From Enterobacter sp. 10-1 (GTDB lineage Bacteria; Pseudomonadota; Gammaproteobacteria; Enterobacterales; Enterobacteriaceae): DNA of 64,000 nucleotides. The notes below the pieces were generated by a model. It had not been told where the DNA came from. It saw only the letters and a list, made by a program, of their open reading frames with translations, and did no database searches. Below, one piece after another: positions 44,943 to 54,216 of the stretch. Every line of letters begins with the position of its first letter. Within the stretch, counting starts at the first letter, position 1. The position numbers and the translations under genes were made by a program. The DNA lies in assembly GCA_002270295.1 (NCBI GenBank), contig NISF01000006.1, positions 1 through 64,000 on the forward strand, read 5' to 3'.

Positions 44943-45290
44943 ATGAGTACTACTGTAGAAAAAATCGAACGTCAAATCGCTGAAAACCCGATCCTGCTGT
45001 ACATGAAAGGATCGCCGAAACTGCCAAGCTGCGGCTTTTCCGCTCAGACCGTGCAGGCGCTGTCCGCGTGCGGCGAACGCTTTGCCTACGTAGATATCCT
45101 GCAGAATCCGGACATCCGCGCGGAGCTGCCGAAGTATGCAAACTGGCCGACCTTCCCGCAGCTGTGGGTTGATGGTGAGCTGGTTGGCGGTTGCGACATC
45201 GTGATTGAAATGTATCAGCGCGGTGAGCTACAGCAACTGATCAAAGAAACGGCGGCGAAGTACAAGGCCGACGAGCCGAAAGCAGAATAA
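44943..45290 (+). CDS. grxD: Monothiol glutaredoxin GrxD (Grx4)
   Basis: 115-residue monothiol glutaredoxin with active-site CGFS at Cys30 in KLPSCGFSAQ; binds a [2Fe-2S] cluster with BolA-type partners and takes part in Fe-S delivery. The ATG at 44943 is preferred over 44937 because AAGGA then has a 9-nt spacer and the product matches E. coli Grx4 exactly in length. Confidence 0.97.
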   Translation: MSTTVEKIERQIAENPILLYMKGSPKLPSCGFSAQTVQALSACGERFAYVDILQNPDIRAELPKYANWPTFPQLWVDGELVGGCDIVIEMYQRGELQQLIKETAAKYKADEPKAE

Positions 45291-45303
45291 TTTTGCTGCC
45301 AGT

Positions 45304-45338
45304 AAAAAAGCGACTTCCAGTGAAGTCGCTTTTTTTTG
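45304..45338. terminator. Bidirectional terminator grxD / rnt
   Basis: AAAAAAGCGACTTC-CAGT-GAAGTCGCTTTTTT, perfect stem with A run before and T run after, serving both convergent genes. Confidence 0.93.
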
Positions 45339-45342
45339 TCTC

Positions 45343-45990
45343 TTATTCCGCTTCAGGCTGCGGTAGCGGCCATCCGCCAAGACGCTTCCAGCGGTTGACT
45401 ATCTCGCAGAACAGCCGGGCGGTCTGGTCGGTATCGTACAGCGCAGAGTGCGCCTTGGTGCCATCAAACGCCATACCGGCGGCAAGGCAGGCTTTAGACA
45501 GCACGGTCTGACCGAGCGCCAGCCCGCTCAGCGCGGCGGTATCAAAGGTGACGAAAGGGTGGAACGGATTGCGTTTTAGCCCGGCGCGCTCGGCGGCAGC
45601 CATGGTAAAACTGAGATCGAAAGTGGCGTTATGCGCCACCATGATGGCGCGATTACAATCGCTGTCCTTCATCCCTTTGCGGACCATTTTGAAAATCGCG
45701 TGCAGCGCGTCGTATTCGCTTACCGCCCCGCGTTCCGGGTCGTTAGGGTTGATGCCGTTAAATGCCAGCGCTTCGGGCTGCAGGTTCGCACCCTCGAAAG
45801 GTTCAACATGAAAATGCAACGTTTCGTCCGGCATCAACCAGCCCTGCTCATCCATTTTCAGCGTAATGGCTGCGATCTCAAGCAGGGCGTCGGTTTTGGC
45901 ATTGAACCCGGCGGTTTCGACATCAATAACCACAGGGTAAAAACCGCGAAAACGGTCGCACAGACCATTAAGTTGAACGTTCTCGGACAT
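45343..45990 (-). CDS. rnt: Ribonuclease T
   Basis: 215-residue DEDD 3'-5' exoribonuclease that trims tRNA and other stable RNA 3' ends; same length as E. coli. Acidic residues of Exo I are in VIDVETAGF (Asp23, Glu25), and HNATFD lies near 122. In E. coli K-12 lhr lies between rnt and grxD; here the two genes are separated only by the shared terminator. Confidence 0.97.
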   Translation of the reverse strand: MSENVQLNGLCDRFRGFYPVVIDVETAGFNAKTDALLEIAAITLKMDEQGWLMPDETLHFHVEPFEGANLQPEALAFNGINPNDPERGAVSEYDALHAIFKMVRKGMKDSDCNRAIMVAHNATFDLSFTMAAAERAGLKRNPFHPFVTFDTAALSGLALGQTVLSKACLAAGMAFDGTKAHSALYDTDQTARLFCEIVNRWKRLGGWPLPQPEAE

Positions 45991-46096
45991 CAGATTCTCT
46001 TTACTGGAAAAAAGTAGCGCGCATTATGGCAAATTTTGCCGCGCCTTGCAGCAGTCAGGGGATAAAACAGCGGGCGCCGACGGGCGCCCGCAACCG

Positions 46097-46504
46097 TTAG
46101 TGGCCGAGGCCTTTGCCGGCGTCTTTCTCTTCGATCAGTTCGATTTTGTAACCATCCGGATCTTCAACGAAGGCGATAACCGTGGTGCCGCCCTTAACCG
46201 GACCGGCTTCGCGGGTCACGTTGCCGCCGTTCTGACGAATACGCTCGCAGGCTTCTGCCGCATTATCCACGCTGAGGGCGATATGGCCGTAGGCGCTGCC
46301 GAGATCGTATTTGTCCACGCCCCAGTTATAGGTCAGCTCGATAACCGCAGTATCGCTCTCCTCGCCGTAACCAACGAAGGCCAGCGAGTATTTATATTCG
46401 GTGTTTTCGCTGGTACGCAGCAGCTTCATGCCGAGCACGTTGGTGTAAAACTCGATAGAACGCGGCAGATCGCCAACGCGCAGCATGGTGTGAAGTAAGC
46501 GCAT
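46097..46504 (-). CDS. gloA: Glyoxalase I (lactoylglutathione lyase)
   Basis: 135-residue Ni2+-type glyoxalase I converting the methylglyoxal-glutathione adduct to S-lactoylglutathione. Metal ligands His5, Glu56, His74 and Glu122 are all visible. In E. coli gloA is co-transcribed from nemRA; here nemA is 15.6 kb away, so gloA needs its own promoter (a TATAGT -10-like box lies about 100 nt upstream). Confidence 0.97.
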   Translation of the reverse strand: MRLLHTMLRVGDLPRSIEFYTNVLGMKLLRTSENTEYKYSLAFVGYGEESDTAVIELTYNWGVDKYDLGSAYGHIALSVDNAAEACERIRQNGGNVTREAGPVKGGTTVIAFVEDPDGYKIELIEEKDAGKGLGH

Positions 46505-46703
46505 GTTTGTATACTCCTGTTTTACAACAGCCTGTTAGCCGCCGTATTTGAAAATGGCCAGAATGGCATCAGAAACGGACAAGGCGTTTCCGGCACCGGA
46601 GCACTATAACGTAAAAAGGCGACCTTTTCAGGCCGCCCATACAATCAGAGGCATCATGCGCTAAAAACGATTGGCTGCCTTGTCCTGACCGCGCGCCGGT
46701 CGG

Positions 46704-47879
46704 CTACGATTTCGTCAAATCGATGCTCAGGATGCGCTCCTTCGCGCCTTCCACAAAGACGTCCGGGTCCCAGTCGCGGTTGAAGCCTTCCTTTATACCG
46801 ACGTACAGGGTATTCATATCCGGCGATAGCACCATCTGGTTTGGATAAACAGGAGTGCGGAATTCACGGGTCACGCTGTAGGTCGCGGCATCGATTACGC
46901 TGAGGGTGCCGCTGGTGAAATTGGTGACGTAGAGCTCGTTATATTTCGGATTGTATTTTACCGCGTTGGCCCCGGCGCCGGTACGCACATAGCCCAGCTG
47001 CCTGCCGTCGCGCAGATCGAAAATATAGAGCCCGTCGCGGGGGCCGCTGCGATCGTCATGGTCGAAGGCCACGACAAAGATCCTGCCGGAGTCGGAGTCC
47101 ACCGCCAGATTCTGCGCGCTGGGCAGCCGCGGCTGCGTATTCTGGAGGGTAATGGTGCGCAGCACCTGCTGCTTTTTCGCGTCAATCTCGTTGATGTAAT
47201 CCCGGCCGCCAACGTAGATTTTCTGCGTTTTTTCATCGAGCGTCAGCCCATAGGCCGTGCCCTTATAAGCCTCTTTGACCTCGCCTTTTAGCGCCAGCGT
47301 CGTGCCGTCGAGCATCAGCAGTTTATGCAGCGGCTGCGTACCCTGCGCCGTCTTCAGCATATTGCTGTAGCTCACGAACAGGGTATCTGCATCCGGGCTG
47401 TAGACCATATGGCGCAGGTGCTCGAAGCGAGAATCGGCGGCGTTAGGCGTTTTAAAGCTGAGCCTGTCGCTGGTTTTGGTTAGCTTCCCTGTGGTGGTAT
47501 CAAGCATGCTTATCCGCAGCGAGGCCGACTGGGTATGACCGATATAGAGCCGGTGCTGCGGCTGATTCATCGCCAGGGAAAACGCCCGGTACGGCATATC
47601 GTAGCGATGTTCAATTTTCAATGACGTCGGGTTAAAGGCGTATAAATAGCCTCTGTTCGCCTCGCGGTTCACGCGGTCGGTTACCGCCGCAAACACGTAC
47701 TGATTGGCGTTATCGAAGGCCAGTTCGTAAATTCCTTCATCCGCCTGCTGAAGGTAATTGGTCTTCAGGGCGAAGCGCGAGGTTTCGCGCGGCGGTGGGT
47801 CAATGGCTAACGCCGAGGCCGGCAGGAGAGCCGCAATAAGCAGGCATCCCAGTCGTGTTCTTAAATTGAATCGATTCAT
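46704..47879 (-). CDS. YncE-like periplasmic beta-propeller protein
   Basis: 391-residue secreted protein: signal peptide (cut after ALA, residue 25) and then repeated beta-propeller blades (ANQYVFAAVTD, HRLYIGHTQS, DTLFVSYSN, QKIYVGGRD, GRIFVVAFD, NELYVTNFTSGTLSVID, NTLYVGIKEG). E. coli YncE is Fur-repressed and lies beside a TonB-dependent receptor gene. The same pairing is seen here: it follows the receptor by 71 nt in a Fur-controlled locus. Likely helper of substrate capture or a periplasmic binding function; biochemical role unknown. Confidence 0.82.
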   Translation of the reverse strand: MNRFNLRTRLGCLLIAALLPASALAIDPPPRETSRFALKTNYLQQADEGIYELAFDNANQYVFAAVTDRVNREANRGYLYAFNPTSLKIEHRYDMPYRAFSLAMNQPQHRLYIGHTQSASLRISMLDTTTGKLTKTSDRLSFKTPNAADSRFEHLRHMVYSPDADTLFVSYSNMLKTAQGTQPLHKLLMLDGTTLALKGEVKEAYKGTAYGLTLDEKTQKIYVGGRDYINEIDAKKQQVLRTITLQNTQPRLPSAQNLAVDSDSGRIFVVAFDHDDRSGPRDGLYIFDLRDGRQLGYVRTGAGANAVKYNPKYNELYVTNFTSGTLSVIDAATYSVTREFRTPVYPNQMVLSPDMNTLYVGIKEGFNRDWDPDVFVEGAKERILSIDLTKS

Positions 47880-47950
47880 TTTTTATTCCTGATATGCAAA
47901 GTGGGGGCGCGGGATAAAACCCGGGGCATTACCCCGCGCCGGGTTTTAAC

Positions 47951-50170
47951 TCAGAACTGGATCTCTCCGCCGAAGATCCAGGTTCGTCCGCGGGCGGTGG
48001 TATTCACCGACGTGCCCGCCCGGGCGTAATCGACGCTCTGATTCATGCGGTTCAGCGCTTCGGCGTAATCGCGGTTGGTGACGTTCTGCACGCTGAGGCG
48101 CAGCTGGACGTTGTCGGTCGCCTGCCAGGTGCTGTAGAGGTCGATGATGGTCGGGATATTCGGCATGTCCTCTTTCGGTACGGTATTGCTGTCGAGGCTG
48201 ATGCCCTCGGTGCTCAGGCGTTTGGTTTTACCGGTGAATTTGACCAGGCTGCCGACGGTCAGACGCCGGTCGAAGAGGCGGCCGCCGACGTCGAGCGTGG
48301 CGTAGCTATCGGGCAGGTCGCTGAGGTCGCTGTAGGCAAAGCTGTAAACCGTGCTGGCAATCGAGGTGGGCTGATCGGTGTGCTGCTTGCTCCATGAGAG
48401 GTTCGCATAGGCGAAGCCGATATCATATCCGGCCTCAATCTCGTAACCTGTGGCGGTTACCGTCGAAGGTACGTTGATGTAGATGTTGGCGTTGAAGCTA
48501 TCGGATGCGTTATCGATATCCTGACAGAGCCTGCCATCGTGGCACAGGAAAAAGGATTCGCTGGTGATATAGTTTTTAATCCGCGAGCGGTACGCCAGCG
48601 CCTTTAAATGAAAGCTGTCCTGCTCGTGCAGCAGGCCCTGCTTATTGATATTAAAGCCGGCCTCCCAGGTCTCCGCTTTTTCCGGTTTGAGGAACGGGTT
48701 CATCGAGGCGCCGCCCTCGTTAGCGAAGAAGACCTCCTGCACGTTTGGCGCGCGGGAAGATCGGCTCCAGCTGACGAAGGGCTGCAGCCACGGGGCGACC
48801 TGGGCGGAAAACGTTGCCGATGGATTAACGTCGGTATTATCCAGCTTGAGATGGCTTTCCCCCTGCGGGAAACACTTCTCGTTATCGCCGCAGGCCGGCT
48901 TGTAGCCTGTAACCTGGCTGCGGGTGTAGTTAAGGTTGAGATCCAGCTGATAAATATCTTTGTTCAGCGTCAGGCTGCTGTATAAGGACGATATCTTTTG
49001 TTTGCCGGCGGGAGCAAAGGCGTTGTGATCGGTTTCAGTATTCTGCACAAAGCGCCGGGTATAGCGGGTATCCATTAATTTCCCGCCGACCTGGAATACG
49101 GTAAACAGATCCTCACTCATTTTAAATCGACTGGTGTTGCTAATATCGATAGCGTTGGATTTATTGGTGGTCGAAGAACTGTTGAAGTTATACAGCGATT
49201 CCGGCTTGTACGCCTGATTTCCGCGGCTGGTGCTGGCCAGCAAATTTAATTCCACCAGCTCATTCAGCGGGGCGTAATTATAGCGCAGGGCGTAATCGTC
49301 GCTGGTGATGTCGCGACGGGTAAAGCTGTTGCTGTAATTACGGCCGGAAAACTCAATTTTATTGAACTGGTCCGGATTGAAGTTCAGCTTATAAAGCTGG
49401 GAGCGGGGCTCCTGGCGCAAATATTTATTATCTTCGCCGATAAAATCTTCGCTGCTGCGCCCGCCGCCGTTTTTATAGGTCGCATAGGTTCGTCTACCGC
49501 TGATGCCGACCAGCGCGCCGAGGGCGCCGCCGTTTTCGAAGGTATCGGTCTTACCGGCCACCGCCACCATCCCGGTGCGCCCCAGCCCGTTATCGCCCAC
49601 CGAGAAGCGGGAAAGTACCCCCGCCTGGCGTCCCTCCCGCAGAACGTCATCGATGCCGATGGTGCGCATATTGGCGCTGCCCGCGAGGGCGTTAACGCCC
49701 TGAGAGCCGGCGCTGCTGCCGCGCGTCACGTCAACTTCGGCAAGAAAGTTCGGGTCGAGCGGGACGCCGGCGGCGGTGTTGGCGCCGCCGTGATAGTTGG
49801 CGGGCGCCATGCCGAAGTAGGTCTGGGTGACGCCATCGACCATCGTATTCACCCGGCCCAGCCCGTTCATGCCGCGAATATTCACGCTGATCGAACCCTG
49901 CAGCGGATCGATTTGCGTATAGGTCCCCGCCATACTGCGCAGCGACGCATCCAGGCTCTGCAAGTTTTTATTTAGCGTACGCGAACTGTAGGCTCCGGGG
50001 CGGGTATAGCTCTCCTCAGAGGAGCCGACCTGATTTTTTTCAGCCAGCGGGTTATCGGTAATAGTGAGCGGAGAAAAGACCGACTCCCCCTCATTTTCTG
50101 CCGCAAAGGTATGGCCGTGGACAATAATAAGCCCGGCCATAATCCCTTTGGCTATTTGCGATTTTTCCAT
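47951..50170 (-). CDS. TonB-dependent receptor, haem/haemoglobin type
   Basis: 739-residue outer-membrane receptor. Start at 50170 (MEKSQIAKG) has AGGAAT upstream; the 15-codon extension to 50215 is unsupported. Signal peptide cut after FAA; plug motifs SISVNIRGMNGLGRVNTMVDG and VDVTRGSSAGSQGVNALAG. The barrel has SRAPNVQEVFF and NPFLKPEKAETWEAGF, corresponding to the FRAP and NPNL boxes of haem receptors, and ends in an aromatic (IFGGEIQF). Preceded by a HasB-like TonB and a ChaN-like haem-binding lipoprotein gene, so haem or a haem-protein is the best guess. No periplasmic haem-binding protein or ABC permease gene is near. Confidence 0.83.
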   Translation of the reverse strand: MEKSQIAKGIMAGLIIVHGHTFAAENEGESVFSPLTITDNPLAEKNQVGSSEESYTRPGAYSSRTLNKNLQSLDASLRSMAGTYTQIDPLQGSISVNIRGMNGLGRVNTMVDGVTQTYFGMAPANYHGGANTAAGVPLDPNFLAEVDVTRGSSAGSQGVNALAGSANMRTIGIDDVLREGRQAGVLSRFSVGDNGLGRTGMVAVAGKTDTFENGGALGALVGISGRRTYATYKNGGGRSSEDFIGEDNKYLRQEPRSQLYKLNFNPDQFNKIEFSGRNYSNSFTRRDITSDDYALRYNYAPLNELVELNLLASTSRGNQAYKPESLYNFNSSSTTNKSNAIDISNTSRFKMSEDLFTVFQVGGKLMDTRYTRRFVQNTETDHNAFAPAGKQKISSLYSSLTLNKDIYQLDLNLNYTRSQVTGYKPACGDNEKCFPQGESHLKLDNTDVNPSATFSAQVAPWLQPFVSWSRSSRAPNVQEVFFANEGGASMNPFLKPEKAETWEAGFNINKQGLLHEQDSFHLKALAYRSRIKNYITSESFFLCHDGRLCQDIDNASDSFNANIYINVPSTVTATGYEIEAGYDIGFAYANLSWSKQHTDQPTSIASTVYSFAYSDLSDLPDSYATLDVGGRLFDRRLTVGSLVKFTGKTKRLSTEGISLDSNTVPKEDMPNIPTIIDLYSTWQATDNVQLRLSVQNVTNRDYAEALNRMNQSVDYARAGTSVNTTARGRTWIFGGEIQF

Positions 50171-50395
50171 AATCAATTCCTGTTTTTGTATTTTATCAAT
50201 GCACCAAATGAACAAAATTACCCCGCGTAGCCGAACGGCTGCGCTACGATAAATTGCTCATAAATAAAAATAAAAGCTCCGCCACTGCCCGAGAATACTC
50301 TCCCCGCAGCGGCCGGTTATTCAGAAATGAATAATCTAAATGACGCTATTTAAGTTTGTTAACCGACCAGCGGTTAATACAGGTAACGCTCATTG
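50171..50395. other. Intergenic region tonB-like / receptor (225 nt)
   Basis: Contains a small hairpin (CGTAGC ... GCTACG at 50227-50249) before the receptor. I found no second clear Fur box, so the receptor may depend on read-through from the upstream Fur promoter or on an unseen one. Confidence 0.35.
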
Positions 50396-51187
50396 TTATA
50401 TTTTTAACAGCCCGAACTCCACCGGTAGCGTGACCTTCTGGACGCCGTTTTTGAGCATCTCTTTTGGCGGCGGCGGCAGCGGTCGCGCGCTTTCAAGCGC
50501 AATGAGCGCCGCCCGATCCAGTGACAGGGTGCCGGATGAGGTGACCAGTTTTGTACTAAGTATTTCGCCGCGCTCATCGACGCTGAAGGCGATGACGGCC
50601 GTCCCGGTACGTTTACGCCGCCTTGCATCGTCCGGGTAGTTGCGCATTTTGTTGATTTTGCCCTTTACCAGAGATTCCCAGCTGATTTTACTTTGGCTGA
50701 TTCTGGCGGCGTCGGTATCCAGCGGTGCCGTATTGCGCTGAGTCCGCGCGGACTGTACCGGCGGGGCGGCCAGGCTGGTGGTGGTCGAGTTTCCCTGCTC
50801 TTCTTTACGCTCCTGCGACGATTTCTTCTTTCTTTCCGTTTTCTTTTTGCGCTCTTTTTCCGGCGTTGCTGCCGCCAGCTTAAGCTCAGCGTCCTCGTGC
50901 TCGCGCAGCTTCGGCAGCTCTTTATTATGGAGCGACTCGCGTTCGGTCATGGCTTCTACCTTGCGCTGCTGGCTGACGCCTGGCGGCAGTTCGGGGCGAA
51001 TGAAGGAGACCTCAAACTCAGGCGCATATTCAAGCATCACTGCGGCAGGCGTCGACTCGGGCTGGTTGAGGGAAAAATGAAGCATAAACGGCAGCACCAG
51101 CGCCGCGTGGAACAGCACGCTGCCGGCGGAGCCCTTTATCCACGGCGCGCGCGAGAGGATCGGTGGCCTGTTCATTGCGATCTTCAT
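50396..51187 (-). CDS. TonB-family energy transducer, HasB-like
   Basis: 263-residue protein with an N-terminal membrane anchor (SAGSVLFHAALVLPFMLHF, about 20-38), a long Lys/Glu/Pro-rich spacer with EKERKKKTERKKKSSQERKE, and a C-terminal TonB domain (YPDDARRRKRTGTAVIAFSVDERG..., VEFGLL at the end). Size equals HasB of Serratia (263 aa), a TonB paralogue dedicated to the HasR haem receptor. Start overlaps the stop of the chaN-like gene (ATGA), so both are translated together. It most likely energises the adjacent receptor. Confidence 0.85.
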   Translation of the reverse strand: MKIAMNRPPILSRAPWIKGSAGSVLFHAALVLPFMLHFSLNQPESTPAAVMLEYAPEFEVSFIRPELPPGVSQQRKVEAMTERESLHNKELPKLREHEDAELKLAAATPEKERKKKTERKKKSSQERKEEQGNSTTTSLAAPPVQSARTQRNTAPLDTDAARISQSKISWESLVKGKINKMRNYPDDARRRKRTGTAVIAFSVDERGEILSTKLVTSSGTLSLDRAALIALESARPLPPPPKEMLKNGVQKVTLPVEFGLLKI

Positions 51188-52050
51188 TTGGCCGCCGGTA
51201 CCGACCAGATATAGTCGGCCTGTTTTGCCGTCAGCGTGGTGCCGTCGGTGGTGAGCATCACCACCCGCGGTTTTTCCGCGCCTAAGTCGGCCAGATGCAG
51301 GGGCACGCCGGTATCTTTGGCGGCGTGGTAGCCGCCGGCAATCAGCAGCGCCGGGCGCGGCGCTTGAATGAGCTGTTGGGCCATAAAGCGATCGCGATTC
51401 TGCTGAATGGCCATCATCGCGGTGACCTGTTCGCCGCTAATTTTGCCGTCGTGCATCAGGTAGATGATCGCCGACAGGGCTTCATGTACCTGCGGGCGGG
51501 AAGAGCGTTCTCCGCTCGGGAAAGTGGGGCGTTGGTACAGTTCGTTGACCTGCTGGCGGCTGATATTGGCGGCCAGCAGAGGCCAGGGACCCTCCAGCGC
51601 GGTCATCACCAGGTCACGGTACAGATCCCACGGCCAGCCGCTGTTCCAGCGCATCGCTTCCGCCGCGCGGGTGGCGCTGATCGACGTTCCGGACGCGCTG
51701 GCCTGCTTGACGCGGTTGACCGCATCCTGCTGGCTGATATCGATCATCTCCAGCAGCACGCTGCCCTGGGGGCGGGATTGGTTCAGATTTTTTAGCAGCC
51801 ACTGCTCAATCTGATGGTGGCGCACGTTGGTGTGCTCTTCGCCGACGATAACTATCGAGGCGCTGCGCACCCTGGCGATAAGCTGCGCCGGCGTCAGGGT
51901 GCTGCCGGAGGCCGTATCCACAATACATGCGCACTCTTCCACCGATGCGGCGGCGGGGGCTGATGTCGTCGAGGACGCGCTTTGGCATGCCGCCAGGGCC
52001 AGAGCGCTGCTAACAACCAGAGATTTTAACAAGCATTCCATATTAAACAT
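51184..52050 (-). CDS. ChaN-like haem-binding lipoprotein
   Basis: 288-residue lipoprotein: signal peptide with lipobox LAAC (Cys22), then a ChaN-family domain with IVIVGEEHTNVRHHQIEQWLL near 70-90 and LLIAGGYHAAKDTGVPLHL near 240-258. ChaN of Campylobacter binds two haems in a dimer, and family members (PhuW) sit in haem-uptake operons. First gene of the set chaN-like, tonB-like, receptor, yncE-like, under a promoter with an embedded perfect Fur box. ATG at 52050 or 52041. Confidence 0.82.
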   Translation of the reverse strand: MFNMECLLKSLVVSSALALAACQSASSTTSAPAAASVEECACIVDTASGSTLTPAQLIARVRSASIVIVGEEHTNVRHHQIEQWLLKNLNQSRPQGSVLLEMIDISQQDAVNRVKQASASGTSISATRAAEAMRWNSGWPWDLYRDLVMTALEGPWPLLAANISRQQVNELYQRPTFPSGERSSRPQVHEALSAIIYLMHDGKISGEQVTAMMAIQQNRDRFMAQQLIQAPRPALLIAGGYHAAKDTGVPLHLADLGAEKPRVVMLTTDGTTLTAKQADYIWSVPAAK

Positions 52051-52109
52051 AAATATCCATTTTCTGTTTCATTGATAGCATTTATTTTCATGCTAAAATT
52101 TTTCACAGA

Positions 52110-52139
52110 ATTATATGTAACAATGATAATGATTATCAA
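52110..52139 (-). promoter_or_regulatory. Fur-controlled promoter of the haem-type locus
   Basis: Minus strand TTGATA - 18 nt - TATAAT. A perfect 7-1-7 Fur box TGATAATGATTATCA (52124-52138) covers the -35 and spacer, and further GATAAT-like units continue to about 52165. Repression by Fe-Fur is expected. Confidence 0.88.
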
Positions 52140-52285
52140 GATCATTCGCATTATCATTAATGCTCTGGTTTTAACCAAAACGTCGCAGAGAGCGGCAGGA
52201 GTCATGCGGAGAAGGGCGGGAGCTGGGGAGCGTCAAACGGCGGGCGGGTTCTCGTCCTTCCCTGGACAGAGATCCGGCGTATTTT

Positions 52286-53119
52286 TTAGCCATCCGTGGA
52301 GCGGCTGACCTCCTCCCAGGCGTCGATCCCGGCGCTCATCTGCTGCAGCTTTTCTTTAACCAACGTCACGGCATCGCTTCCCAGCAGCAGCGACGCCGGA
52401 GGGGACGGATGGTTAATCAGCTCCAGCATCGCCCGCGCCGCCCGGCGCGGATCGCCCGGCTGGTGGCCGCTGCGCTGCATCCGCGTTTCGCGAATGGGGC
52501 CGAAGCTGCTGTCGTAATCGTCAATACTACGGGCAGCGCGCACCATTGAGCGCCCGGCCCAGTCGGTTCGAAACGATCCCGGCTGCACCGCCGTCACGGC
52601 GATATTAAAGGGCTTAAGCTCTTTGCCTAGCGTTTCTGAAATACCCTGCAAAGCGAATTTGCTGCCGCAGTAGTAGCTGATGCCGGGCATGGTGATGAAT
52701 CCCCCCATCGAGGTGATATTCAGAATGTGGCCGGCGCGGCGCGCGCGGAACCAGGGTAAGAAAGCTTTAATTACCGCGACCGCACCAAATACGTTAACGT
52801 TGAATTGCGCCACGAGCTCCTCAATCGGCGACTCTTCCATGATGCCCTCGTGGCCGTAGCCGGCGTTATTGACCAGCACGTCAACCGCGCCAATTTCCCG
52901 CTCTACGGCCTCAACGAGCGGCGGAATGGCGGCAAAATCGGTGACGTCCAGGACTCTGCCAAAGCACTGACCCGGCGACAGGGCCTCGAACTGCTGCCGA
53001 TCTCTCTCGTTTCGTAGCGTTCCGACCACCCGATGCCCCGCGCTGAGCGCCTCTTCGGCCAGCGCCCGGCCAAATCCGCTGCTGACGCCGGTGATGAAAA
53101 ATAGTTTTGCTGAGTGCAT
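52286..53119 (-). CDS. Short-chain dehydrogenase/reductase
   Basis: 277-residue classical SDR: TGVSSGFGRALAEEAL near 10-25 for NAD(P), NNAGYG near 84, Ser138-type SMGGF and Tyr-x-x-x-Lys in YYCGSKFALQG near 149-159. Resembles the DltE/retinol-dehydrogenase-like oxidoreductases often paired with an AraC gene. Divergent from the AraC gene with 164 nt between start codons. Substrate unknown. Confidence 0.85.
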   Translation of the reverse strand: MHSAKLFFITGVSSGFGRALAEEALSAGHRVVGTLRNERDRQQFEALSPGQCFGRVLDVTDFAAIPPLVEAVEREIGAVDVLVNNAGYGHEGIMEESPIEELVAQFNVNVFGAVAVIKAFLPWFRARRAGHILNITSMGGFITMPGISYYCGSKFALQGISETLGKELKPFNIAVTAVQPGSFRTDWAGRSMVRAARSIDDYDSSFGPIRETRMQRSGHQPGDPRRAARAMLELINHPSPPASLLLGSDAVTLVKEKLQQMSAGIDAWEEVSRSTDG

Positions 53120-53283
53120 ACCAACTCTCCTTCATTAAATTGAGCCGGCAGAATAGGGCCGAACGGCGCTCTGGCGTAGCCCCGATCCTCTTCGGTCTTT
53201 GCCTGTTCCTATGAGCCGTCTGGACGCGGCGGGCCGTGAGTGCCACACTTCACCTACGTTCCGGCTTCTTTAACGCAGGCTTT

Positions 53284-54216
53284 ATGACAATGATCGCTGA
53301 TCGGCAAATGGTGACGCTGCTGGACCACCTGACCCCGCAGGAGGGCTATAACCTCACGGTTTTACCTGACGTTCGCTTTTTGCGATCTAACCGACCGCTG
53401 CTGCGCACGCCGGTTTTATACGAGCCGGGGATCGTTATTGTGGTGCAGGGAAGAAAGCAGGGGTTTCTTGGGAATGATGTCTATTTGTATGACGCCCGGC
53501 ATTATCTGATGGTCTCCGTGCCGGTGCCGTTCACCATGGAAACCGACGCCAGCGCCGCCGAGCCGATGCTGGCTATTTACATTCGGCTGGATTTCACCTT
53601 AGCGGCAGATCTGCTGCTGGAGCTCGACGGTCGCGGCGCCCCCGTCGTCGCCGCGCCGCGCAGCATGATGTCGAGCCTGATGGATGCGCAGATCGGCGGC
53701 TCGGTGTTACGCTTCCTGCAGATTATGTCTTCGCCGCTGGACGCGGAAATGCTCGGGCCGTCGATGCTGCGGGAGATATATTACCGGGTGCTTACCGGCG
53801 AGCAGGGGCCGGCGCTGCGCAGCGCCCTGCGGATGCAGGGCCAGTTTGGCAAAGTGGCGAAAGCATTACGAAAAATTCATGCGCAATATGCCGAGAGCCT
53901 TGACGTCACCGCCCTGGCGAAAGAGGTCGGAATGAGCGTTCCGACCTTTCACAGCCACTTCAAGGCGGTAACCAACACCTCGCCGATGCAGTACCTGAAA
54001 TCAACGCGCCTGCATCAGGCCCGGCTGCTGATGCTGCGCAACAACCTGACCGCCTCCGCCGCCGGCGTGCGGGTCGGCTATGAGAGCATTTCTCAGTTCA
54101 GCCGCGAGTTTAAGCGCCTTTTTGGCCTGACGCCGGTGCGCGAAGTTGAGCGCATGAAGCACAATTTTTCCCTGCCCGCCCCGGTTACGCCCTCCGCGTT
54201 TATCTCATCGCATTGA
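53284..54216 (+). CDS. AraC-family transcriptional regulator
   Basis: 310 residues when started at MTMIADRQM; an in-frame GTG at 53236 is possible but lacks a better ribosome site. N-terminal AraC_N sensing domain of the YqhC type (TPVLYEPGIVIVVQGRKQGFLG, YLMVSVPVPFTMETDAS) and a C-terminal double HTH (VTALAKEVGMSVPTFHSHFK; AAGVRVGYESISQFSREFKRLFG). YqhC-type proteins control aldehyde reductases, which fits the divergent SDR. The last 12 nt overlap the end of the convergent GntR gene. Confidence 0.87.
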   Translation: MTMIADRQMVTLLDHLTPQEGYNLTVLPDVRFLRSNRPLLRTPVLYEPGIVIVVQGRKQGFLGNDVYLYDARHYLMVSVPVPFTMETDASAAEPMLAIYIRLDFTLAADLLLELDGRGAPVVAAPRSMMSSLMDAQIGGSVLRFLQIMSSPLDAEMLGPSMLREIYYRVLTGEQGPALRSALRMQGQFGKVAKALRKIHAQYAESLDVTALAKEVGMSVPTFHSHFKAVTNTSPMQYLKSTRLHQARLLMLRNNLTASAAGVRVGYESISQFSREFKRLFGLTPVREVERMKHNFSLPAPVTPSAFISSH

